From JAWLGW01 sp964569055 (GTDB taxonomy: Bacteria > Planctomycetota > J058), in NCBI GenBank assembly GCA_964569055.1, contig CAZMSZ010000021.1, positions 1 through 37,869 on the forward strand: a stretch of 37,869 nt of DNA, in the 5' to 3' direction. Position numbers and translations under genes: made by a program. Of this stretch, positions 19,653 through 26,944 are shown piece after piece. Every line of letters begins with the position of its first letter. Position 1 is the first letter of the stretch. The notes below the pieces were generated by a model. It had not been told where the DNA came from, ran no database searches, and saw nothing but the letters and a program-made list of their open reading frames with translations.

Positions 19653-20108
19653 GTGCGCGCCCGGGGCTTCTCGCTGCTCGAGGTGGTGTTCGCGGTCACG
19701 ATCGTGGCGGTGGCGCTGCTCGGCCTGCAGGCCACCGTCTCGGGCTCGATCCTGTCGGCCGGCGACTCGATCAACCGGCGCGCCGCGCGCGAGCTGGCGC
19801 GGGCGAAGCTGGAGGAGATCCTCGCCAAGGCCGCCATGGGCGAGGACGAGTCGAGCGGCTCGGGGACCTTCGAGGAGTATCCGAGCTTCAACTGGAGCGC
19901 GCACACCGAGGAGGTGCAGGTCGGCGCGCCCGACGCGCCGGGCGGGGTGGTGCGCGTGGTGACGCTCCAGCTCAGCTTCCCGGTGGAGGCGACCGAGGAG
20001 GGCGAGCAGTCGGGCGGCGAGGCCGGCACCGCCACGATCGAGCTGTCCTCGGTCCTGCCCGAGCCTCCCGGCGCGGCCGGAGCGCCCGCGCCCGGAGGGC
20101 CGCGATGA
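19653..20108 (+). CDS. gspI: Minor pseudopilin GspI-like
   Basis: 151 aa, GTG start after GGGAGC. The prepilin motif RARG^FSLLEVVFAVTIVAVALLG is followed by RRAARELARAKLEEILAK, the usual GspI helix, and a short strand-rich C-terminus. The tail is Pro/Ala/Gly-rich. It overlaps gspJ by 4 nt (ATGA). Confidence 0.85.
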   Translation: MRARGFSLLEVVFAVTIVAVALLGLQATVSGSILSAGDSINRRAARELARAKLEEILAKAAMGEDESSGSGTFEEYPSFNWSAHTEEVQVGAPDAPGGVVRVVTLQLSFPVEATEEGEQSGGEAGTATIELSSVLPEPPGAAGAPAPGGPR

Positions 20109-21139
20109 GGTTCCACCCGGGGCCGGCCCCGACGGTGTGGCGTCCCAAGACGCTGGCGCTGGTGCTGCTCGTGTTCGGGCTGGGCTGGCTGGCCCGCGGC
20201 CTGAGCGGCGGCGCGGGCGCCTGGGAGGGAGCGCTGGCCGCGTTCGTGCTCGCGGGCGCGCTGACCCTGGTCGGCCTGCTCGATGGCCGCGGCAAGACGG
20301 CCGCGCCGCGCGGCTGCTGCCGGCGCTGCGGCGCGCCGCTGGCCGTCGAGCCCGCGCCCGAGCGCTGCCCGGCCTGCGACGAGGCGGCGCCGCTCTACGA
20401 CGGCACCGCGCCCACCGAGCGGATCCCGCGGCCGGGGCGCGCGAGCCGCGGGTTCACCTTGATCGAGGTCCTGATGACCGTGGCGATCACCGCCCTGGTG
20501 TTCGCCATGGTCGGCGGGATCCTCCTCTCGGTGATCAAGGCCAGCGAGAACATCGAGAACAAGTCGCGCACCGAGAAGGCGGGCTACGGGATCCTGACCT
20601 CGCTCCGCCGCGACCTCTCGGGGGTCTACGCCTACGCGCTGGGCGGCCCCGCGTTCGAGGGGAAGGACGCCACCGAGCTGGGGCGCGACGCCGACTCGCT
20701 GTCGTTCGTGACCACCGCCGACGTGCTCCCGCTCGAGAACGGGGTCCGGCCGCGGCTGATCGAGGTGGGCTACAAGGTCGGGGGCGGCGACACCAGCCAG
20801 GAGGGCGTGCTGACGCTGTTCCGCCGCTGCGTGGCCTACGACGGCACCCCGCTGGAGGGCGGGGAGTACGCCGAGCTCTACGGGCGCGTGCACGCCTTCG
20901 ACGTCAAGTACCTCGACGGAGAGTCGCGCGACTGGCGCGACTCGTGGGAGGAGCCCGAGCGGCTGCCGCTGGCGGTCAAGGTCCACCTCGAGCTCTCGCT
21001 CGACGAGGCCCAGCGGATCGCCGCCGAGCACGAGGGGCTCGAGATCCCCGCGCCGGTGTTCGAGATGATCGTGGGGATCCCCACGGCCGCGGCCCCCGCG
21101 CCCGACGCCGAGGACGCGGCCGGCGACGCGGGCCAGTGA
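20105..21139 (+). CDS. gspJ: GspJ-like pseudopilin with a two-helix, zinc-ribbon N-terminal extension
   Basis: 344 aa. Two hydrophobic helices (about 17-33 and 41-58) are followed by a C-x2-C...C-x2-C zinc ribbon (CRRC and CPAC, about 72-91). The prepilin site SRG^FTLIEVLMTVAITALV comes only at about residue 115. Then comes a typical GspJ globular domain (SLRRDLSGVYAYALGG; VLTLFRRCVAYDGT). No ATG, GTG or TTG in frame lies close to the prepilin site, so the extension is part of the same protein. Topology is consistent: N-terminus inside, two helices, ribbon in the cytoplasm, cleavage site on the cytoplasmic face. Usual prepilin leaders are under 30 residues. The ATG overlaps the gspI stop. Confidence 0.85.
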   Translation: MRFHPGPAPTVWRPKTLALVLLVFGLGWLARGLSGGAGAWEGALAAFVLAGALTLVGLLDGRGKTAAPRGCCRRCGAPLAVEPAPERCPACDEAAPLYDGTAPTERIPRPGRASRGFTLIEVLMTVAITALVFAMVGGILLSVIKASENIENKSRTEKAGYGILTSLRRDLSGVYAYALGGPAFEGKDATELGRDADSLSFVTTADVLPLENGVRPRLIEVGYKVGGGDTSQEGVLTLFRRCVAYDGTPLEGGEYAELYGRVHAFDVKYLDGESRDWRDSWEEPERLPLAVKVHLELSLDEAQRIAAEHEGLEIPAPVFEMIVGIPTAAAPAPDAEDAAGDAGQ

Positions 21140-21153
21140 TCGGAGGACGACGA

Positions 21154-22272
21154 ATGCGCTCCCCGTGGAACGTCGCGGCGCTCGCCCTGCTCGCCGGGGC
21201 CGCCCTGACCGGCTGTCTGCAGCGCCCGCCCTCGGCGGCGCCCAAGCAGCAGCCGCCCGCGCGCGTGGCCGCCGTGGGCAGCGCGGCGAGCTCGACCGCC
21301 GGCGCCGCCGGCGCCGCGAGCGGCGCGGGGAGCAGCGCGGGGACCGAGGCCGTAGGCTCGGGCGGGCAGGCGGACGCCGGCGCGGCAGAGGACGAGCCCG
21401 CCGCGGAGGCCGACCCGCAGGACGAGATCGCCGAGCTGCTCGGCGAGCTCAAGCGCCAGCAGGAGGCGAGCGCGCGGGCCACGGTCGAGGAGATCGCGCG
21501 GGCCGAGCTCGCGTACGCCGAGGAGGGCGACGGGAGCTTCGCGACCCTCGAGGCGCTCGCCGCGGCGGGGCGGGTCTCCGCCGGGCTGCTCGAGGGGAAG
21601 GACGGCTACACGTTCGCGGTGTGGCTGATCGGCGAAGGCTGGGTGGCGGCGGCGACCGCGATCGAGCCGGGCGAGAGCGGCGATCTCATCTACGCGGCGA
21701 CCTCGGCCGGCGTCCTGTTCGCGCGCGCGGCCGTGCGCCCGTTCACGCAGGCCGAGTGGGAGGGGGCCGAGCCCCCGGTCGAGACCGAGGCGATCGGCGA
21801 GTGGGCGCCCGGCGCGCTCGAGCGCTGGCGCGCGGGCGAGGCCGCCCGGCAGGCTGCGGAGCCGACGACCCCCACCGACGCGAGCGACGAGCCCGCGGCG
21901 AGCGCCGGGGAGACCGGGGAGACCGCGGGCGGCGCCTCGCCCGCGCCGGCCGCGGAGGCGCCGACCGAGGCTCCCGTCGAGGGGGAGGATCCCGCCCTGG
22001 CCGAGGCGCGCGTCGGCCTCCGCGCCGAGGACTCCGCCGCGCGACGCGCCGCGGCCGAGGCGCTCGCCAAGCTCGGTCCGGCCGCCAAGCCGGCGCTGGC
22101 CGCCCTCGTGGCGGCCGCCCGCGATCCCGCCTGGGAGGTCCGTCGCGCCGCGGTCCAGGCGCTCGCCGCGATCGGCCTCGGCGAGGAGCAGGTGCTCGAG
22201 GCCCTCACGGCCGCGCTCGAGGACGAGCAGGCCGAGGTGCGCCGCGCCGCCTATGAGGCCCTCGACCAGTAG
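21154..22272 (+). CDS. Lipoprotein with pilin-like globular segment and HEAT repeats, last gene of the gsp operon
   Basis: 372 aa, ATG after GGAGG. Signal peptide with lipobox LTGC, lipidated Cys21. An Ala/Gly/Ser-rich linker runs to about residue 85. Residues about 105-195 (EEIARAELAYAEEGDGSFATLEALAA...KDGYTFAV) resemble the globular part of pilins: a helix, an age-of-chain 'YxxxxGxF-TLEAL' pattern and a KDGYxF strand, without the hydrophobic pilin helix. A second linker follows, and residues about 290-372 form two or three HEAT repeats (AAEALAKLGPAAKPALAALV; AAVQALAAIG). It starts 14 bp after gspJ. A role at the pseudopilus tip or as a periplasmic partner is inferred from position. Confidence 0.75.
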   Translation: MRSPWNVAALALLAGAALTGCLQRPPSAAPKQQPPARVAAVGSAASSTAGAAGAASGAGSSAGTEAVGSGGQADAGAAEDEPAAEADPQDEIAELLGELKRQQEASARATVEEIARAELAYAEEGDGSFATLEALAAAGRVSAGLLEGKDGYTFAVWLIGEGWVAAATAIEPGESGDLIYAATSAGVLFARAAVRPFTQAEWEGAEPPVETEAIGEWAPGALERWRAGEAARQAAEPTTPTDASDEPAASAGETGETAGGASPAPAAEAPTEAPVEGEDPALAEARVGLRAEDSAARRAAAEALAKLGPAAKPALAALVAAARDPAWEVRRAAVQALAAIGLGEEQVLEALTAALEDEQAEVRRAAYEALDQ

Positions 22273-22447
22273 GCCAGACACGCCACCCCTGGCCGACCGC
22301 CCGCCGCGACGCGGCCGGGCTGCGCCAGGAGCGTCCGCCGTGCGCGCGGGGGCCGATCGCAATTGACGTCCGCCCAGCGTGCGCCTCGGGCACGCGCGTT
22401 GCGCCTCCGAAGGCTGTCCGGCCGCAACGCAGCCGGGAGGAGGAGTC

Positions 22448-22648
22448 ATGAACTGGGATCAGATCAAGGGCCGCTGGAAGGACTTCAAGGGCAGCATTCG
22501 CCAGCGCTGGGGCAAGCTGACCGACGACGACCTCGAGGTGATCAAGGGCCATCGCGAGTCGCTCGCGGGCAAGCTGCAGGAGCGCTACGGCTACGAGAAG
22601 GACAAGGCGGACAGCGAGATCCGCGAGTTCGAGCAGTCGCTGCGCTAG
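22448..22648 (+). CDS. CsbD family general stress protein
   Basis: 66 aa. MNWDQIKGRWKDFKG is the CsbD signature, followed by KLTDDDLEVIKGHRESLAGKLQERYGY, which is typical of the family in length and content. The ATG has GGAGGAGG upstream. CsbD proteins are small, highly charged, stress-induced proteins without a defined biochemical function. It has its own 175-bp upstream gap. A 21-bp inverted repeat begins in its stop codon. Confidence 0.9.
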   Translation: MNWDQIKGRWKDFKGSIRQRWGKLTDDDLEVIKGHRESLAGKLQERYGYEKDKADSEIREFEQSLR

Positions 22649-22766
22649 TGCCGCGCGGGCGAAGTCCCTTGGAGTAGACGCGCGTACGCCGACGTGCCGC
22701 TCGCGCCAGCCAAGCAGGTCCTGTGCCGTGGCGTCTCGGCGGTACGGGACTTCGCCCGCGCGGCAC
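22648..22766. repeat. 119-bp element with 21-bp perfect terminal inverted repeat
   Basis: Bases 22648-22668 (starting GTGCCGCGCGGGCG) are exactly complementary to 22746-22766 (ending CGCCCGCGCGGCAC). The 77-bp interior pairs partially (GTACGCCGACG with CGGCGGTAC). There is no open frame of note. It may be a strong hairpin in the csbD transcript or a miniature inverted-repeat element. Confidence 0.85.
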
Positions 22767-23019
22767 CTGGGGCTGTTCGGCCTAAGCGGAGCGTTCGCTC
22801 CGGCCAATGCTTAGAGAAGGGATTGCGCCGACGGCGTCGAGCAGGCGCGAGCGCGCCCGCGCTTCGCGAAGCAGAGCCGCGGCCGCCCCTCGCGCCGTAC
22901 GGGCAGCGTCCGGCGAGCGGGCCCGGCGACCGAGCACGCTGGAGCGGGCCCCCCACTCCGGCTTAGAATGCTCGGCCCCGCGCGCGCGACGCGGGTCGAC
23001 GGCTCTCGCGAGGTGTCCC
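22767..23019. other. Non-coding gap with a hairpin and a -10-like box
   Basis: No gene is seen. A hairpin CGGAGCG-TT-CGCTCCG (22787-22802) is enclosed by CTAAGC (22782-22787) and GCTTAG (22809-22814). TAGAAT (22964-22969) looks like the -10 box of the lipoprotein gene that follows, leaving a leader of about 45 nt. Confidence 0.45.
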
Positions 23020-23460
23020 GTGCTCCAGCGAACCCCGCGGCCGCTCGCGGCTGCCCTGCTCCTGCTCCCGCTCGTCCTCGGATGCGTGGGCTCTCCCAAC
23101 CCGTACCGGCCCGGCTACGAGCCCCGCCCGGCGGAGATCCCGCCGCCCGACGCGGTCGAGCAGGCCAAGCGGGACGCGATCCCGATCGAGATCTCGCGCA
23201 CCGACGCCCGGCTGCGCGCCGCCCGCAAGGAGGCGGCGCGGATCCTGGGCGAGGTGCCCGTGAACCCCTGGAACTCCTACCGCGCCGACATGGAGCTGAC
23301 CCTCGGCGCGGAGGCCGGGAGCTACATGACGACGGCCGTGGGCGCGGCGGCTCCCGCCTCGACCGCCAGCGAGGCGGGCGACGAGGGCGAGGACATGGAA
23401 GCCGGCGGGGACGACGAGGACTGGGGCTCGGACGACGAGTCGGACGACGAGGACTGGTAG
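23020..23460 (+). CDS. Small acidic-tailed lipoprotein, unknown function
   Basis: 146 aa. GTG start after GAGGTG. Signal peptide (TPRPLAAALLLLPLVLGC) with lipobox VLGC, then a Pro-rich segment (NPYRPGYEPRPAEIPPP). A helix of charged residues (AVEQAKRDAIPIEISRTDARLRAARKEAARIL) follows, then NPWNSYRADMEL. The last 35 residues are Asp/Glu/Gly-rich (DDEDWGSDDESDDEDW). I do not recognise the family. It is alone in its transcription unit, with a strong hairpin after the stop. An earlier in-frame ATG at 22807 would destroy the signal peptide and is not used. Confidence 0.7.
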   Translation: MLQRTPRPLAAALLLLPLVLGCVGSPNPYRPGYEPRPAEIPPPDAVEQAKRDAIPIEISRTDARLRAARKEAARILGEVPVNPWNSYRADMELTLGAEAGSYMTTAVGAAAPASTASEAGDEGEDMEAGGDDEDWGSDDESDDEDW

Positions 23461-23490
23461 CCGCCCTCCACCACGTCGTGAGCGAGGTCA

Positions 23491-23516
23491 GCGGGGCGGC
23501 CGAGCGGCCGCCCCGC
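23491..23516. terminator. Strong GC hairpin between convergent genes
   Basis: GCGGGGCGGCCG (23491-23502) and CGGCCGCCCCGC (23505-23516) form a 12-bp perfect stem around AG. It lies between the stops at 23460 (plus) and 23532 (minus), so it probably serves both. There is no T-run on either side. Confidence 0.6.
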
Positions 23517-23531
23517 GCGCTTCCGGACGCG

Positions 23532-23909
23532 CTACTCGCGCGCGAGCCGATCGAGCTCGGCCTTGGAGCGCCGCCGCTTCTGCCCGCCGCCGCCGCCGCG
23601 CCGCGGGGGCAGCTCGTCGTCGTCGGGGAGCGCCGCCGCCATGCGGGCGCCCGGGGGCATCTGGGGCGCCATGGCGGCGGCTCCGGCGGCGACGGGCGCG
23701 GGCTGCATCGCGACGCCGCCCTTGGGCCGCTTGAGCAGCATCACGATCTCCTTGTTGATGTTGTCGTAGTTGGTCGAGGCGAGCTCGAACCCTTCGGCCC
23801 CGTAGTGGTCGAGGATCCGCTGCAGCGTCCCGCGGCCGAGCGGGTTCTCCACCACGACCTCAGCTCCGTCGAGCGAGTAGCTCCCCGCGATGACCTTGTA
23901 CTCCCACAC
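23532..23909 (-). CDS. DUF4177-like small protein with Lys/Arg-rich tail
   Basis: 125 aa, GTG start with AGGAGG and GGAG upstream. Residues 1-62 (MWEYKVIAG...LQRILDHYGAEGFELAST...EIVMLLKRP) match the DUF4177 pattern: an antiparallel sheet with 'LN..G.EGWELV'-like helix and strand. A Pro/Ala/Met-rich linker and a basic tail (GGGGGQKRRRSKAELDRLARE) follow. Function is unknown. It starts 13 bp after the GAF-GGAEF gene and is probably cotranscribed with it. Confidence 0.75.
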   Translation of the reverse strand: MWEYKVIAGSYSLDGAEVVVENPLGRGTLQRILDHYGAEGFELASTNYDNINKEIVMLLKRPKGGVAMQPAPVAAGAAAMAPQMPPGARMAAALPDDDELPPRRGGGGGQKRRRSKAELDRLARE

Positions 23910-23922
23910 GGCTCCGTGCCTC

Positions 23923-25134
23923 CTAGGGGGTCTCGCCCCGCTCCCAGCCGATCGCCTCGCCGGCGTCCCGCGCGCGGCCGAGGAGGGTCAGGGCCCGCTG
24001 CAGCAGGTCCTCCCCGGTGCCCTCGCGGCGATAGTCGCCGATCCCGAACGTCACCTGCAACGCGCACCGGGCGTCGCCCACCTCGAAGCGCGCCTCGCCC
24101 AGGAGCTTACTCAGCCGCCGGGCGACCACCAGGGCCCCCTCGACCTGCTGCTCGGGCAGGATGATCCCGAACTCCGCGCCGCCGGTGCGGCCCACGAGGT
24201 CCACGTCGCGCACGTTGCCGACCAAGAACCGCCCGACGTGGGCGAGCACCTGGTCGCCGGCCTGGTGGCCGTAGTTGGCGTTGATCAGGCGCACGCCCGA
24301 GACCTTGCAGGCCAGCACGGCCAGCGGGTTCTGGTAGCGCAGGGCGCGCTTGACCTCGACCTCGAGGTCCTCGGAGAACGCCTGGCGGTTGCGCAGCCCG
24401 GTCAGGCTGTCGGTCCGCGCGGCGCGGGTCACCTCGTCGAACAGGCGGGCGTTGCGCAGCGACACCGCGAGCAGCTCGCACGCCTGCCGGATCAAGCCGA
24501 GGTGCTCGCCCGGGTCGAACGGCCGCTCGTCGAACCGGTCGGCGAGGTTCAGCACGCCTTCGACCTCGCCCGCCGCGATCAGCGGCGCCACCACGCACGA
24601 GGCGGTGCGGTAGTTCCTCTGGTAGGGGCGCGCCAGCTCGCCGGCGGCGACCGGGCGGAAGTCGCCGACGTCGTCGATGCACAGCACCTCGCGGCTGCGC
24701 ACGGCGACCGCCATCAGCGAGCTCGACTCGGGGCCGATCGGGACCACCCGGTCGATCTCGCGCCCGTGGGTGTGGTGCTTGAGCGTCAGCGTCGCGCGCG
24801 CGCGGTCGTGCAGGTAGACCGACGCGCAGCGCGCCCCCACGAGGTAGGGGATCCGCTGCACGCACACCTCGAGCACCCCGTCCACGTCGAACGAGGCCAG
24901 CTCCTTGGTGAGCGAGGTCAGGATCTCGAGCTTCTCGTTGGCCGCCTTGGCGCGGGTGGTCAGCTCCTCGACGAAGCGCGCCTTCTCGCGCAGGCGCTCG
25001 TTCTCCCCGCGCAGGCGGAGGGCCTCGCTCTCGATCACCGCGAGCCGCGTGCGGTCTTGGTCGACCGCGCGGCGCAGCCGCTCCACCTCGCTCCAGAGCT
25101 CGTCCTTCTTGGACTGGCGCGTGATGCGAACCAT
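23923..25134 (-). CDS. GAF domain protein with degenerate GGDEF (GGAEF) domain
   Basis: 403 aa, ATG with AAGGGG upstream. An N-terminal coiled coil (about 1-75) is followed by a GAF sensor domain (about 80-235) and a C-terminal GGDEF-type domain (about 245-395) that keeps TDSLTGLRNR. The signature is GGAEF instead of GGDEF/GGEEF, and the first metal-ligand region (normally DxDxFK) reads VSGVRLIN. Both metal-binding acids are therefore lost and diguanylate cyclase activity is unlikely. The RxxD product-binding site (RDVD), five residues before GGAEF, is intact, which is known in some c-di-GMP-binding receptors. No membrane segment. It is divergent from the cystathionine beta-synthase gene. Confidence 0.88.
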   Translation of the reverse strand: MVRITRQSKKDELWSEVERLRRAVDQDRTRLAVIESEALRLRGENERLREKARFVEELTTRAKAANEKLEILTSLTKELASFDVDGVLEVCVQRIPYLVGARCASVYLHDRARATLTLKHHTHGREIDRVVPIGPESSSLMAVAVRSREVLCIDDVGDFRPVAAGELARPYQRNYRTASCVVAPLIAAGEVEGVLNLADRFDERPFDPGEHLGLIRQACELLAVSLRNARLFDEVTRAARTDSLTGLRNRQAFSEDLEVEVKRALRYQNPLAVLACKVSGVRLINANYGHQAGDQVLAHVGRFLVGNVRDVDLVGRTGGAEFGIILPEQQVEGALVVARRLSKLLGEARFEVGDARCALQVTFGIGDYRREGTGEDLLQRALTLLGRARDAGEAIGWERGETP

Positions 25135-25306
25135 AACCCCTTATCCGGGAAGGTGTTGCCCGCATGAGCGTACCACCCTCGTCCGGTCGGAGCAAGCGGA
25201 GTCGGTCCTCGCGGTCGCCGGTGGTCGCGCCGCTCCGAGCCGGAGTGGATCGCTCCGGTTCGCCGGGCATCGCGCGCTGCGCCACGCGGGCTCCCAGGGC
25301 CACGGC

Positions 25307-25334
25307 TTGCCGACTCGTCCGCGTTTGGGATAGT
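25307..25334 (+). promoter_or_regulatory. Candidate promoter of the cystathionine beta-synthase gene
   Basis: TTGCCG (25307-25312) and GATAGT (25329-25334), spacing 16 bp. A transcription start near 25341 would leave a short leader of about 15 nt without a clear Shine-Dalgarno sequence. Confidence 0.4.
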
Positions 25335-25356
25335 GGCGCGAAGCGCGGGGCCCCCC

Positions 25357-26736
25357 ATGAGAGTCTGCAACACGATCTGCGATGCCGTCGGCAACACGCC
25401 GCTGGTGCGCCTGAACCGCCTCCCTGCCCAGTGGGGTGTGGAGGCCCAGATCCTGGTCAAGATCGGCTACATGAACCCTGGCGGCTCCTACAAGGACCGC
25501 ATCGGGATCCAGCTGATCAAGGACGCCGAGGAGCGCGGGGACCTCAAGCCCGGCGGCACCGTGATCGAGTGCACCAGCGGCAACACCGGCATGGGCCTGG
25601 CGCTGGCGGCGATCTCGCGCGGTTACCGCTGCATCTTCGTCATGCCCGACAAGATGTCGCGCGAGAAGATCGATGCGCTGCGGGCGGTCGGGGCCGAGGT
25701 GATCGTCACGCCCACGGCCGTCGAGAAGGACGACCCGCGCTCGTACTACTCGGTCGCGGCGCGCCTGAACCGCGAGATCAAGAACAGCTGGCATTCGAAC
25801 CAGTATGAGAACCAGTCCAACCCCAAGGCCCACTACCTGAGCACGGGCCCCGAGATCTGGCGCGACACCGACGGGCAGGTCTCGGTGTTCGTCAACGGCA
25901 TGGGGACGGGCGGGACGCTCAGCGGCGTGGGGCGCTACCTCAAGGAGCAGAACCCGCGCGTGAAGGTCGTGGGGGTCGACCCGATCGGGTCGATGTACTA
26001 CGACAAGTTCCACAGCGACCGTGACATCAAGCCGGCGACCTACCTGGTCGAGGGGATCGGGGAGGACTTCTACCCCACCACCATGCACCTCGACGTGCTC
26101 GACGACGTGCTGCGGATCGACGACCGGACCTGCTTCACCGTGGCCCGCAAGCTCGCGCGCCTCGAGGGGATCTTCTCGGGCGGCTCGACGGGGGCCGCGG
26201 TGTGGGGCGCGCTGGAATACGCCCGGCGCAACAAGCTGGGCAAGGACCAGATCGTGGTCACCATGGCCTGCGATCACGGCCTGCGCTACCTCTCGAAGGT
26301 CTACTCCGAGCAGTGGCTGCGCGAGAACGGCATGCTCGAGAGCGAGTACCTGCTGACCGCCAGCGAGCTGCTCGAGGACCGCCGCAGCAGCAAGCTCCCG
26401 CTGGTGGCGCTCGGCCCGGACGCCACCGCGGACGAGGCGCTGCAGCTGCTCAAGGAGCACGGGATCTCGCAGATCCCCGTGCTCGAGGACGGCGAGCCGC
26501 GCGGGAGCGTGCACGAGACCCAGATCGTGGAGCTGATCGTGCGCCACAAGGACCCCAAGCAGGTCCGCGTGGCCGAGATCATGGACAAGCCCTTCCCGCT
26601 GGTGAGCGGCGACAGCCCCCTCGAGGAGGTGGCCGGCCTGCTCACGCGCGAGAACCCCGCCGTGCTGGTCCGCGGCGCGAGCGGCGAGCTCGGGATCATC
26701 ACGAAGTTCGACCTGATCAGCCACATCGCTCGCTGA
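25357..26736 (+). CDS. cbs: Cystathionine beta-synthase, PLP-dependent, with two C-terminal CBS domains
   Basis: 459 aa. It condenses serine with homocysteine to cystathionine in the transsulfuration pathway. The PLP lysine lies in NPGGSYKDR (about residue 50), with the substrate loop CTSGNTGMG and the phosphate-binding GMGTGGTLSG, and GGSTGAA further on. Residues about 340-459 form a pair of CBS domains (LPLVALGPDATADEALQLLKEHGISQIPVLE; VAEIMDKPFPLVSG), which regulate the enzyme in relatives. ATG 25357 is chosen over GTG 25333 because the latter overlaps the -10 box. An O-acetylserine-type beta-replacement cannot be excluded. It is followed by a second transsulfuration gene. Confidence 0.9.
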   Translation: MRVCNTICDAVGNTPLVRLNRLPAQWGVEAQILVKIGYMNPGGSYKDRIGIQLIKDAEERGDLKPGGTVIECTSGNTGMGLALAAISRGYRCIFVMPDKMSREKIDALRAVGAEVIVTPTAVEKDDPRSYYSVAARLNREIKNSWHSNQYENQSNPKAHYLSTGPEIWRDTDGQVSVFVNGMGTGGTLSGVGRYLKEQNPRVKVVGVDPIGSMYYDKFHSDRDIKPATYLVEGIGEDFYPTTMHLDVLDDVLRIDDRTCFTVARKLARLEGIFSGGSTGAAVWGALEYARRNKLGKDQIVVTMACDHGLRYLSKVYSEQWLRENGMLESEYLLTASELLEDRRSSKLPLVALGPDATADEALQLLKEHGISQIPVLEDGEPRGSVHETQIVELIVRHKDPKQVRVAEIMDKPFPLVSGDSPLEEVAGLLTRENPAVLVRGASGELGIITKFDLISHIAR

Positions 26737-26759
26737 GTTGCGCTTGAAGCGCAACTCAG
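26733..26759. terminator. Perfect hairpin carrying the stop codon of cbs
   Basis: CTGAGTTGCGC (26733-26743) and GCGCAACTCAG (26749-26759) make an 11-bp perfect stem with a 5-nt loop TTGAA. The TGA stop of cbs lies inside the left arm. There is no T-run. It probably acts as a terminator or mRNA 3'-end stabiliser. Confidence 0.6.
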
Positions 26760-26944
26760 ATGGGGCGTGGCTCCGGGGAGGGGCCACTCCTCGCGGCATG
26801 GTTCGACGGGCGGGAGGGCCGGCGGTGCGCCTCGGCTGCGGAGGCACCCCGGCGAGCCGCCTGCCCTGCCCCTGCCCTCCTCGGCGCCGACTGGGTAAGG
26901 TCGTTCCCTTCATCGCGGCGGTGTCCGCGGGGGCAGGAGCGGTC

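Noticed and set aside
25233..25258. Mutually exclusive hairpins (CTCCG / CGGAG / CTCCGG) as a riboswitch before cbs
   Set aside because: They lie upstream of the likely cbs promoter at 25307-25334, so they would not be in its transcript. No known riboswitch core was seen.
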